Origin: Symbiodinium natans | Lineage: Eukaryota; Sar; Dinophyceae; Suessiales; Symbiodiniaceae | Assembly (NCBI GenBank): GCA_905221605.1 | Contig: CAJNDS010000038.1 | Coordinates: 92,526 to 156,525 of the forward strand | DNA length: 64,000 nucleotides | Direction of reading: 5' to 3' | Shown: positions 45,321 to 55,577 of the stretch, one piece after another | Layout of the letters: every line of letters starts with the position of its first letter | Position numbering within the stretch: the stretch's first letter is position 1 | Translations under genes and position numbers: made by a program | The notes under the pieces: generated by a model | Told to the model about the DNA's origin: nothing | The model's database searches: none | Seen by the model: only the letters and a program-made list of their open reading frames with translations

Positions 45321-46080
45321 AGCGCCACGGCGCCGGGGGGAAGGGCAGGGGGAAGGAGACCAGACTCTGGTCGGCCTGAGACGCCTGTTGGCCAAGGGCT
45401 AGGCCCGGCTAGGCGAACTTTTACAGCTCTTTAAACGTCAATCGAGCTGCAGAATGCTGCATGCACTACATACCTGAACGCATGCGTAACTTTAAGCTTT
45501 GCTATAAAAGTTGGGCTGAAGGCGAGCAGGCGAATGAAGCCGCGGCGACCAGTGCTTTGGATGCAGTGCCCACAGCAGTGTTCAACGAGAGCGCGCCAAT
45601 CCAAGACTCCCAAGGACAAGGCTGCGAAGTCGAGGCAGACTCCCTCTTTGTGCCGTTCGCGATACCGTGTACACAGATCTGCACACATCTGCACGCATCT
45701 GCGATTTGCACATATTATCGGTGCGCAATTCACAGTGCACAGAGAACGCATCGAGAGCGTCTGTGCCCTTTAGGAGGACACGTCCCGAGAGCGCCTGGGC
45801 TTGCTGTTTCGAGATGCCTCGGGATGTCTCGAGTGTAGCAGTGTAGCACAATGCGGCATTTGCATTGTGACAGCGCTTCTTGTGGATGAGGTCTCGTTCT
45901 GTATTCCGGCTAGCTGAGGTGGTGTGGGTCCATCAGCTCGTGGCTCGCCTGTACAGCATGTGTTGGTGTATGTTGGTGTGTAGTGGCGTCGTTTCACGCA
46001 CAGTAGTGGATTGGAGTCTTTGGCTTTCCTTATATAAGTCTTGCAGAGACCTGTCAACTGGCCTGCTGCTTCAGGTAGTG
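45320..46080. other. Stretch without a confidently recognised gene
   Basis: An open + strand segment (45,461-45,838; QANEAAATSALDAVPTAVFN) has some coding character but no family. The rest is unassigned. Confidence 0.3.
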
Positions 46081-46100
46081 ATGGCCGAGCTGACATGAAT

Positions 46101-46900
46101 GAAATGTGGCTGCATCAATCGTTGCTACACCATCTTGCTTTGCACATCGACAAAGACAGCAAACTCGTAAAGTCATGTGCCCTTGGCTAAGGGGATGCGC
46201 GCAGATGCTGTTGGAGTACAGCAGGGGCGAGCATACCATTCCGGCCATTCCGGCCGCGCACACCAGAAGTTTTGTTTTGCCGTCGTCGCATTGTCAAGTT
46301 GTGCAGTCGGGCCTGAAGGGTGCATCTTGAGCTGACAGCATGAGGCAATGTATATCGTCGGGCAGAAGTGAATGAGATTTGGCTGCAAGAAGCTGTTTCT
46401 CCGCGATCATTGCATGCACGTCGCCGAGTCGCCGCATGTGATTGAGTGCTCCTTGGCTCAGGGGATGCTCCCAGACCCTGTTACAGCCCAGCAGGGGCGA
46501 ACATATCATTCCGGCCGCGTGCCAGAAGTTTGTCTCGCATGCCGCCGCCGCATTGTCTAAGTCGCGAAGGTGCGCCTGAGGGCAGTGTGCCAATGAGCTT
46601 GTGTATAGCATGAGGCAATGATTATCGTCGGGCAGACATGAGCGAGATGTGGCTGCAAGAAGCTACTTCGCGACAGTTTTGCATGCTTCGGTTTAGAAAA
46701 TGTTTTGCTGATGCATGCACCTTCCCAGGGAATGCATCCCAACGCTATGGCAGTGCAGCGCGGAGACACTTTCAACCCCTGCTACCTGCCCGAAGAGTTG
46801 AGCCGTCTTGATGAGCGAGGGGTTGAACCTTTGTTTAAGGCCAAGGCTATAGCCGCATGGACGTCGGTGAGCCGTGGCTGCAAAACGCCTTCGCTGCACA
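46101..46900 (+). repeat. About 270-bp imperfect tandem repeat, roughly three units
   Basis: Unit starts share GA(A/G)AT(G/T)TGGCTGCA at 46,101, 46,375 and 46,640, with a fourth partial start near 46,868 (GTGGCTGCAAAA). Units 1 and 2 also share CAGCAGGGGCGA, CATTCCGGCC, CCAGAAGTTT and GCATGAGGCAATG. Unit 3 is more diverged. No clear coding frame is conserved. Confidence 0.75.
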
Positions 46901-47086
46901 AGATTCTGCATGCAAAGGCAAAGCATGCAAATTGCATGCTTTGCACAAAGCATCACTGGAATCACTGGAGTACCTCTGAGGGCTGGCAGCTTCCGGGTGC
47001 TCCTTCACATCAAGCTCCCATGCATCAACTTCCCATGCATCATGGACCGAATGGTCACACGCAAGGCGCCCGTATGCACCCGTTGC

Positions 47087-47100
47087 CCCCCCCCCCCCCC
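47087..47100. repeat. Poly-C tract
   Basis: C run of about 15 nt. Confidence 0.9.
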
Positions 47101-47464
47101 ACATGTTTCCACATGTTGGGTTGCGTTCCTTGCAGTTTTGGTTTCCGTCACTTACCCTGGATGTTTGTGAGGTCTACTGTTTTCATACCATCCGACTGCT
47201 ATATGATAAGCCCTCCAGGGCCTGTCACCCCTCGCCCCCGGCCCCGGAAATTGCGAGATCATTTCTCGAACGGGCACACTCATGTCTCCAAACCTGCCCT
47301 TAATTTTAACGCTACGCGACCCACCTCGGCCTGGCCCAGCGCAGCCCGAGCATGTGCATGGTGGGATTTCCTGCCTGGCCGAACTCGAATTTAGCCCAGC
47401 CTAAGTAAGTTGCGCTCGGTAGTTTGGCCAGGATGCACCTCATGCATCAACGCCAGATGCTCAC

Positions 47465-47580
47465 CCTTGACCTGAGACCCTAGACCCTAGAACCTAGACC
47501 CCTGTGACCCTAGACCCTAAACCCTACCCTAAACCCTAAACCCTTAGGGCGGGGGGTAGTGGGGGGGGGCGGGGTGGGGG
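47465..47580 (-). repeat. Short telomere-like patch and poly-G
   Basis: CCCTAGA and CCCTAAA variants (47,476-47,546) followed by G-rich GGGGGGTAGTGGGGGGGGG. Confidence 0.85.
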
Positions 47581-47599
47581 GGCTTTGGGGGGTCCGCGC

Positions 47600-48500
47600 C
47601 GCCACCCCCGTTTGGTACTCATTGCAGGAAAAAATGGCGGATTTAAGTCTCCGGAGCGCGCAGAAGATTCATGAATCCCCGAGCCTCTATTCGTCGATAG
47701 CCGTCCCCAAAACCCATCCCTGGCCATCTGCCCGCAGGCGCGGGGCCCTTGCCTCGCTACACGCACGCTTCTATCGTAGGGCAGCCTGCGACATATGGTG
47801 TGGCAGCAGCCTCAAGACCCTTCAAGGAGAAATCACAGGAGACTGGAGTAGACTCAGTAGACAGTAGACACTAGACACTCGGTTTGCCGAGGTGCCGCCC
47901 GCGCCGCCGCCCATCAACAATGTCAATGTCAGTGTCAACATTCCTCTTTTTCAGGACCGCTCAGGTTTCCCTTCGCACCGTGGCAAAATTGCCCAAAGCT
48001 CCGTAAACTTCCCTCTGAGAGGAAGGGCCGGATGGAAGCATGAAGTTTTTCTTGTGATTCGATGACATTCGGCTATCTGTTGCTTGGCATCTTGCCGGCA
48101 CTTGATGAAACCCTCTATAGACGACATAGACGACAAACTTGGACTCTCCCGAGATGTGTGTGGATCGCGTTATACCGAGTCCGACTGCCGCTTCCACCAT
48201 CTGCCACCCCAACGCTGCCACGTCTTTCCTCATATCTAAGGCCTTGGATTGTACAGGCGGCACCCATGTGTCAGACATGAGCCGTGAATGTGTGGTCTCA
48301 CCTGGTGTCTATAGGGTCAGAGATCGCACAGGCCGCAACCGGCCGTAAGCTTGCACTTGTCGATCCGAACCGACCGAGCATGGTCCACGGTATGCCTGTC
48401 CCCTGTTTGCAGGAGGCAGGCCCTTGCTGCGTAGCAGTGTGAACCAGTGTGAGCCCCTCATTTTCAAGAGACGGACTCTGTACTCCGTATGTTCCCTATG
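47600..48500. other. Stretch without a recognised gene
   Basis: Only short unsupported ORFs and a TAGACAGTAGACACTAGACA-like patch (47,850-47,877). Confidence 0.35.
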
Positions 48501-48661
48501 AAACTTATTCCATTTCCTAGTTGATGATTCTTCGCGGGGCTAATATTTTGTTCTGGCACCCTCTTTCGTGTGGGTCCCTTCTGAAAGTCGAGTTTCCGGA
48601 CCCGTGTGACGTAAAGCTTTCTGGTGGTGAATGTGTGCTCAAAGCATCTTGTTTCTTTTCA

Positions 48662-49205
48662 GAGGGGTACATCACGACGAAGGACGGTCCAACCCAGCTG
48701 TTGCTTTCCTTGCTTGGCCCATGGGCCGCTCGTGTTGGGGCAGAGCCTATTGCGGAGCATGGTTCATGGAAGCCAGCAGAGAGTACATAGTACATGTCAC
48801 ATGTGAGTACATCTTCGCGCACGACATGTGCGACAACAGCGGGGCTGTTGCTTCCCGCTCAGAACAGTTTCGGAACAACCTTGAGAACAGAGGCAGCGTG
48901 TGGCAGAGCGATTATCCTGCAACCTCAACAGTACAGCTTTGTTCTCGAGGGTGGTACATGCATGATACATGTCTCACGGAAAGGCTGTTGCCAATCTAGT
49001 TCAGTCAGAACTCAGAACTGCGCTTCATGCTGAGATGGTCAGGCAGACGACGCAGTTTCTTGGACGATCAGGGCTTGTGCAAAGCAGGCTTGGCCAGAAG
49101 ACTGCCATAGCAAGACATGTCACCCTGGATTTGTCCACAGGAAACATTTCCAACAGAATCGAACACAGACCCGAATGCGAGTTGAGAAAGAAAGGGCGAT
49201 GTTGA
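48662..49205 (+). CDS. Exon-like segments, unidentified
   Basis: GYITTKDGPTQLLLSLLGPW (48,665-~48,770) and ELRTALHAEMVRQTTQFLGR with TAIARHVTLDLSTGN (48,995-49,205). Both follow AG dinucleotides and read like coding sequence. No family assigned. Confidence 0.25.
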
Positions 49206-49621
49206 TGCAAAGTAGCATGGGCTGGCTGTGTTGAGTGGAGTGCGTGTTGGGGCGAGTGTGGGGTTGGATCAGTTGCGAACGCGGAACGTAGATTCGACGT
49301 AGATAAAGTAGCTTCGTCGTTGGATGCGCACAGAGCCCTTTGCTGCTCCTGCAGAGAGGGTGGTCCGCAGCGCAATGCCGAAATGATCATAAAGCACGAT
49401 TTGCTGTGCTAACAGGTGGCATGGTTGGTGTGCGCCGCTAGGTCCGCTAGGTCTGAAGGTCTCAAGCTCGTAGGCGGGAAATGGCGGGAAAGTCTGCCCG
49501 TGAGATTGGCATCTGACTTGAGTATGCGGGCCCCAGCGTCAGCAAGCCCCTCTAAGTGATCGCCAGGCATGTGCTCAGCTTGTGCTGATTCCTTTTAGGC
49601 ATATATGCCTTTTAGGCATAT

Positions 49622-49800
49622 ATGTTCCCCCGAGCGAAGGCCTTTTTCGGTTCCATGCGCCGGGAGCCACAGGAGGGGGTCAATCCTGCCAAGCTTGCCC
49701 GGATTTTGACCGGCGCAACTCATGTCGTGTGCTTGGAGCATATCCAGAAGTCCAAATTCGTCGGCAGCATGGATCCATGCATGGGTGGAGTACCGCTGTG
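49622..49800 (+). CDS. Exon-like segment, unidentified
   Basis: MFPRAKAFFGSMRREPQEGV with LARILTGATHVVCLEHIQKS to CMGGVP (49,622-49,798), open and with coding-like composition, ending before an in-frame TGA. A following open stretch, VQGAKMSQGFTVTVGLKCP (49,817-49,875), may be the next exon. Family unknown. Confidence 0.3.
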
Positions 49801-50579
49801 AAGGGAAAGCGCATGTCCAGGGAGCCAAAATGAGCCAGGGCTTCACCGTCACGGTGGGGCTTAAGTGTCCAGCTCATGCTGCCGGACATCGCTGTTTTTG
49901 GTTTCGAAGTGCAGTCGGAAGACCTCGAACAGGTCTGACGACACGCCTTTTCTCATGCAACTGCACAAGTCCGGGACGCCGAGTGCAACAGTGCCGGCGA
50001 CAGGTCGCCAAAATCTGCGCCCAGGGCGGGGGAGCTAGCCGGCCGGTTGCGTGGTAAACGTGCTGGCGGCGACGCCAGCACCTCGCCGGTCACGACCCCA
50101 GCAGATGCCCAGCCCGCTCCGACGTTGTGATAGAGGTCCAAGAGCGCGGCGGTACGTCAAACATTTTCGTGCGTCGGATGCCCAGACTACTGCAGGCCTT
50201 GGAGGGTGTCGCCGTCCACCTTGCCCCCCCACACAGCTCCTCCCGCCCGCAGCGACCTGCCCGGACATGTGAGCACGCGTGCGAGACGTATCTTGCTGAG
50301 TGTATCTTGCGCACGCTGCTGCTTGGGCGGGTTTCGGCCCAACACGCCCACGGCTCCCTAGTCCAGCAACGCTTGTGCGAGGGCGAGGACCGTATTCTCG
50401 ACGACAGCGACCCATGTCGCAGTCGCACCCGACAGGATGCGCCGTTTGCAGGAGCTGCGGGCCGCATCTGGAATTCCACTGGCGAGGAACCGGAACCGCC
50501 CGGCATCTCTAACTTGCAAGTAGCGGGGGGGCGAAGCTGCTGTGCTGGCGTGTGGGGTGTTTTTGACGTTACGGGGAAG

Positions 50580-51100
50580 ATGCTCCGGAAAGACCACTTT
50601 TCTCGAAGAGCCACTTTTCAAGAAGTGGCTTTTCGGGAAAAGTGGCTTTTCAGGGACGCGACGCGCGCAAACAACGCGAGAAAAGTTACTTTTCGCAAAA
50701 AGTGGCTTTTCGAGAAAAGTGGCTTTTCGCGGACGCCGCGCGCGCCAACGTCGCGAGAAAAGTGGCTTTTCGAGCAAAATGGCCTTTCGAGAAAAGTGGC
50801 TTTTCGAGAAAAGTGGCTTTTCAGGGACGCGGCGCGCGCAAACGCCGCGAGAAAAGTCACTTTTCGAGAAAAATGGCTTTTCGAGAAAAGTGGCTTTTCG
50901 CGGACACTGCGCGCGCCAACGTCGCGAGAAAAGTGGCTTTTCGAGCAAACTGGCTTTTCGAGAAAAGTGACTTTTCGAGAAAAGTGGCTTTTCAGGGACG
51001 CGGCGCGCGCAAACGCTGCGAGAAAAGTCACTTTTCGAGAAAAGTGGCTTTTCAGGGACGCGGCGCGCGCAAACGCCGCGAGAAAAGTCACTTTTCGAGA
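50580..51100 (+). repeat. Hairpin satellite array, forward arm
   Basis: More than twenty GAAAAGTGGCTTTTC-like units (GAAAAG and CTTTTC are complementary around a TGG loop), interspersed with GGGACGCGGCGCGCGCAAAC and CGGACGCCGCGCGCGCCAAC spacers followed by (A/C)CGCGAG. It yields long spurious ORFs in several frames. Local higher-order units of about 120-180 bp are visible. Confidence 0.95.
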
Positions 51101-51104
51101 AAAG

Positions 51105-51210
51105 GAAGTGAGGGTTTAGGGTTACGGGTTTAGGGTTTGGGGTTTCAGTAGGGTTTAGGGTTTAGGGTTAGTAGGGTTTAAGGTTTAGTGTTGAGGGTTA
51201 GAGCGCGCGG
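51105..51210 (+). repeat. Interstitial TTTAGGG patch between satellite arms
   Basis: Degenerate GGGTTTAGGG repeats on the + strand adjoining the forward arm; the satellite resumes at 51,223 in reverse orientation. Confidence 0.9.
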
Positions 51211-51222
51211 TGTCCGCCAAAA

Positions 51223-51285
51223 GCCACTTTTCCCGAAAAGCCACTTTTCTTGAAAAGGCAGCTTTTGCGAAAAGTGACTTTACTA
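51223..51285 (-). repeat. Short reverse-oriented satellite block
   Basis: AAAAGCCACTTTTCCCGAAAAGCCACTTTTCTTG, the reverse complement of the forward-arm unit. Confidence 0.9.
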
Positions 51286-51289
51286 TTGA

Positions 51290-51720
51290 AAGCCGGAAAA
51301 GGTAGTGTGTCCATTGCGTTGTGCACCCACTTCTCTCGCCGTCGTGGACAGCTGCGTGACTCTGTTCACAGGACTACTAAGTTAGCAATGTTAAGCTTAG
51401 AGATTCGAATTTATTGGGTTCGAGGTTTAGGGGGCTCCGAGGTTAGTGAATCCCTAATCGTCGAAGAATTTCGAGAGCCTAATGCTCTTAATCTTCGACA
51501 GCGACTCTGTCAGGCTGTGAACCCCTCTACTAGAATTCCACAATCCCCCCCAGCTACTATGATTATCAAGGCAGGTATAAATGCTGCCGTGAGTGCCTTG
51601 CCGTGCCATCTCAGAGAAGCAGAAAAGGGAGGTGTAGAGGTTCTCTTGGTTGCTTCAATGGTGGGCGCCGTGTCACTTAGTGCTGGCGCGTTGCATGTTC
51701 TCGAGAAGCTTCTACCGAAA
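51290..51720. other. Unique spacer inside the satellite palindrome
   Basis: About 430 bp without satellite units, open in one + frame (51,250-51,930) but with no recognised family. Confidence 0.5.
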
Positions 51721-52610
51721 AAAACCACCCGTTCGCGAAAAAACCACTCTTCGACAAACGGTACTTGCATCGAAAAGCTGTGTTGGTTTTTGTTTGTAAA
51801 TGTGCATTTTCTCATGGCGTTGGGGCACGCAGCATTAGTAACAACACGTCTCTGGACAAGCTACTTTCAGAAAAAGCGTTGCCTGTGGCATATTCCGGAA
51901 TGCCACTTTTCTGGAACAACACTTTTGTGAGTAAAGTGACTTTTCTCGCGGCGTGGGGGCGCACAGCGTCTTAGAAAAGCCACTTTTCTCGAAAAGCCAC
52001 TTTTCTCGAAAAGCAACTTTTTGCAAAAAGTAGTAACTTTTCTCGCGGCGTTGCGCGCGCAGCGTCCAAAGCCACTTTTCTCGAAAAGTGACTTTTCTCG
52101 CGGCGTTTGCGCTCGCCGCGTCCCTGAAAAGCCACTTTTCTCGCGACGTTGGCGCGCGCAGCGTCCGCGAAAAGCCAGTTTTATCGAAAAGCAACTTTTC
52201 TCGAAAAGCGACTTTTTGCGAAAAGTAACTTTTCTCGCGGCGTTGGAGCTCGCAGTGTCCGCGAAAAGCGACTTTTCTCGAAAAGCCACTGTTTGCGAAA
52301 AGTAACTTTTCTCGCTGCGTTGGCGCGCGCAGCGTCCGCGAAAAGCCACTTTTCTCGCAAAGCCAGTTTTCTCGAACAGCAACTTTTTGCAAAAAGTGAC
52401 TTTTGTCGCGGCGTTGGAGCGCGCGGTGTCCACGAAAAGCCACTTTTCTCGAAAAGCCGAAAAGCCCACTTTTCTCGAAAAGCCAGTTTGCTCGAAAAGC
52501 CACTTTTCTCGCGGCGTTGGAGCGCGCGGTGTCCGCGAAAAGCCACTTTTCTCGAAAAACAACTTTTTGCGAAATTTTGCGAAAAACAACTTTTCTGGTC
52601 GGTTTTCCCG
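51715..52610 (-). repeat. Hairpin satellite array, reverse arm
   Basis: GAAAAGCCACTTTTCTCG units (reverse complement of the forward arm) with GCGGCGTTGG(A/C)GC(G/T)CGC spacers. The left part (51,715-51,950) is decayed. Confidence 0.95.
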
Positions 52611-52954
52611 CTAACCTGGAAGACGCACCGTGTGACAGCTCAGCGAAGCTGCGCGGGTTGGGGATGGGTCACTTCCGCGTGGCCGTCAAGGCTTCATCGT
52701 CCTCGGCACACCCCTTGGTGCAACGTATTCATTCGCCAGCACGGTGGTACCCACGTCGGTCGCGGTCGCTGGGGCAAAATGAAAGTTCGTCAACCGGCCG
52801 GCGGGTCTGGGTGGGAGACTTTCTCTTAGGATCTCACGCCCCCTCGGCGACGACAGGATCATGTCACGAAAGCTCGCGTAGCGGAGCTGGAGTTTTATCT
52901 GCTAAAGGGGGCCGACCACGGCCAGAAAACAGCGTATTCTTGATACTATCTTAT

Positions 52955-53090
52955 TAGGGGGGGGAGGGGGGGGGGGTAAAGAATTCTTGGTGTTGGAAGG
53001 GGGGGGGGGGGTAAATTGATACATCACACGAATTCCTTGGCTTTGGAGGGGGTGGGGGTAAATTGGTATATCAATACCTGAAGGGGGGGC
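52955..53090. repeat. G-rich tandem repeat
   Basis: Poly-G blocks, each followed by TAAA; units around GAATTC(T/C)TTGG(T/C)(G/T)TTGGA and GGTAAATTG(A/G)TA. Confidence 0.85.
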
Positions 53091-53650
53091 GTTTTTACGT
53101 CAAGACCTGGCTCCCAGCACAACATGCGTCGCTGCCCACTAGTGCTGTGTTGATTGCAACGAGCTAGTTGATTGAGAAGCTAGTATCTACCCAACATGGA
53201 GACCCCTCAAGCATGCCTCCAACAGGTCCCTGCCCACACTTTCTCATGCAACTTTGCTCTTGCTTCCGGCCCCCGAGCTTTCGTCCTCCCTGCCTCCGGC
53301 CCTCAAGTACCCATACAAAGTCGGCTGCGGCAAGCGCCCGTCAGGTGCAAACGTGCGCGGCTGAAACCAGCCCCTGTTTGGACAAAGCCCAAACTAGGGA
53401 AGCGTGGTTGAAGCTGCTGGTTCAAGCATGGGACCAAGAGTGCAAAGAGCCTCACCAGTGCCTGCTTCAAAGCATTGCTGGAGCTGACATTAATGTGCAA
53501 GAAGCGTGGGATACCGGGATACCTTCATGAGAATTTGGGCTGCCACTTTTGAAGAAGCTGTTGTTTAACACGACAAAGGAGAACAGGTCAAAAAGCTGTT
53601 GAGCCAACTTTAAGGCCCATTGCGCTGGCTTGGCAAAGGTGTGGTAGACC
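53090..53650. other. Possible decayed coding region, unidentified
   Basis: ORF 53,168-53,530 (+) contains AWLKLLVQAWDQECKEPHQC. The following frame change to FGLPLLKKLLFNTTKENRSK suggests an exon or pseudogene. No family recognised. Confidence 0.3.
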
Positions 53651-53659
53651 GGGGGCTGG

Positions 53660-54270
53660 AACACAAGAGCTTGAGTTGAACCGACGACCGCGCTGCCTCT
53701 TTCCTGCCTGCCTCAGCGAGAAGGGCTACGATGCTCCCGCGTGGGATTCGCTGCTGCAGGCACAGCCTGGGCACGAAGAACGCGAGTTCGGGGACTTCCT
53801 GTGAGGCTGGCAGCATCGTGCTCTCCCCAGTGACGAGCGTGCGCTTCATTTGCATCTTCCGAGTTCTGCTGTTGCGGCGCCTCCGAGTCCCCCTGCCGCT
53901 CGCTGCTGCCCGCTGTCGTTGCAGTCGATGCCAGGACGAGCTCGGGGACCATCTCGCTGTATGCCCCCGCTCCGGCGTCAGGGGTGCCCCGCTCGAGCGT
54001 GCTGCGGCTCGCGTCTGCCGTGAGCCTGGTGCGACCAACATCTTGGTGCGCGACCTCAATGTCATTCCTTCCGGGCAAGACGACCGCGCATAATTAAAGT
54101 GGGGAGGGGTCCAAGGCACGGTTGACACAACCCTCGTCTCGCCCTTGTCTGCAGATGGTGAGGCGGACTGCCGGAGCTGCCCTGCGGCATGCGCGCCAAG
54201 TTAAGGAGCGCACTTCCCAAAACTCTGCAGCTCCGGCCGCTGCCGCCTCGTCGTCCTCGGCATAGAAACC
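53660..54270 (+). pseudogene. Non-LTR retrotransposon C-terminal fragment H
   Basis: Shows LRVPLPLAAARCRCSRCQDE, LGDHLAVCPRSG and PLERAAARVCREPGATN, a Cys/His motif region, then after indels VDTTLVSPLSADG and SGRCRLVVLGIE. These match the C-terminal module of the fuller copies at 55.6-60.4 kb. Stops and frameshifts make it non-functional. Confidence 0.8.
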
Positions 54271-54589
54271 AGCGGCAGTCTGCAGAAGTACCTTCTTCCG
54301 ACACACTTTTGTGCTCTAGGGCCCAGATCGGGCTCCTGCCGCTTCTTGGTCCCAGAACACCTACCTGGTCTGAGCGGTTGTCGTCCCCCCTCCACACCCG
54401 CCCGACGAGGAGGTTGGGCCCCAACTTGACACAACACGTGGTTGGCAGCATCCTGCTTCCCGGGCTCTTGCTGAGTTTTGCTACCGCTTCAGCCTTGGGC
54501 AGCTTGATCCCCTCCACCGCTTTGCTGGGCTCGCAAGCCGATCGACCCCTACGCTGCGCGGGTCAACCTGTCCTGAATTCTCACTGACA

Positions 54590-55015
54590 CCTTCACACTT
54601 CCGAGTCCTGCTGTTGCGCGCCTCCGACTCCCCCCGCCGCGCACTGCCGCCCACTGTCGTTGCATTTGATGCCAGGACGAGCTCGGGGACCATCTCGCTG
54701 CATGCCCCCGCTCCGGCGTCTTGCTTGCCAGGGGTGCCCCGCTCAAGCGTGCTGCAGCGCGCGTCTGCCGTGAGCCTGGTGCGATGGTTGCGACATGTTG
54801 CGACCAACGTCTTGGTGCGGGACCTCAATGTCGTTCTTTCCTGGCAAGACGGCCGCCGCATATGTCTGCAAGCGGAGAGCCCCGCCGTCAAGGAAGGCGG
54901 ACTGCGGGAACTGTCCTGAGGCATGCGCGCCGGGCTAAGGAGCGCACTTCCCAAAACTCTGCAGCTCCGGCCGCTGCCGCTTCGTCGTCTCCGGCGGCAG
55001 ATGGTTTGCATACCA
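54590..55015 (+). pseudogene. Non-LTR retrotransposon C-terminal fragment F
   Basis: Close relative of fragment H: CQDELGDHLAACPRSG-like, APLKRAAARVCREPGA and RHARRAKERTSQNSAAPA. The part containing the second endonuclease-like Asp is missing. H and F share long, near-identical DNA, for example GATGCCAGGACGAGCTCGGG, about 740 bp apart. Confidence 0.75.
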
Positions 55016-55019
55016 CTAC

Positions 55020-55056
55020 TACTGCTACTGCTACGGCTACTACTACTAATATTAGT

Positions 55057-55147
<91 letters not shown>

Positions 55148-55148
55148 G
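55020..55148 (+). repeat. (ACG)n to (ACT)n trinucleotide repeat
   Basis: ACT/GCT units, then about 17 ACG units (55,056-55,105) switching to about 14 ACT units (55,106-55,147) in the same phase. Confidence 0.95.
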
Positions 55149-55319
55149 GCGTCACGCTGTTGTCGGGGCGTGCATTTTTCTGGGAAGACAGGAGAACATC
55201 GGTATGTACATGTATTTACAGTGTTTTGTGGCTGTGTCTGTTTTTGGACGCGAAAATGCATGTGTAAAAATATGCGGAAATCATTTGTGACTACTTTACA
55301 ATACATTACACGCAGGAGG

Positions 55320-55577
55320 AAAACATGACGAGTGTCGTATCGAAGTCATCGCCAATGGCCTCCCGCTTTGGAACGGGGCGCAGGTCGCTGTCGATACCAC
55401 GCTCGTCTCCCCCCTCACATCCTCAGCCAGTCCTCAGCTGCGCCTGGCGCCTCAGGGAGCAGGCGCTGCACTCCGTGAAACAAAGAGCGGACGTACCCTG
55501 AGCTGGTCGGCTCGCGGCGTTGCCACCTTGTCGTTCTCGGCATTGAAGTCGGCGGTCGGTGGAGCGCCGAGGCAGCT
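55320..55577 (+). pseudogene. Non-LTR retrotransposon fragment G, left half of an interrupted copy
   Basis: CRIEVIANGLPLWNGAQVAV and DTTLVSPLTSSASPQL, then (frameshifted) RRCHLVVLGIEVGGRWSAEA. It stops exactly where the poly-A of the minus-strand copy B begins, and its protein is continued at 57,683 by fragment D. Confidence 0.75.

Noticed and set aside
46101..46900. CRISPR array
   Set aside because: Units are about 270 bp and diverged, with no short direct repeats and regular spacers; the genome is eukaryotic.
50127..52957. ORFs of 142-330 residues with KWLFREKW / FSRKVAF repeats
   Set aside because: Generated in several frames on both strands by the hairpin satellite; no frame is privileged.
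54481..55267. Poly-Thr, poly-Arg and poly-Ser ORFs
   Set aside because: Translation of the ACG/ACT trinucleotide repeat.
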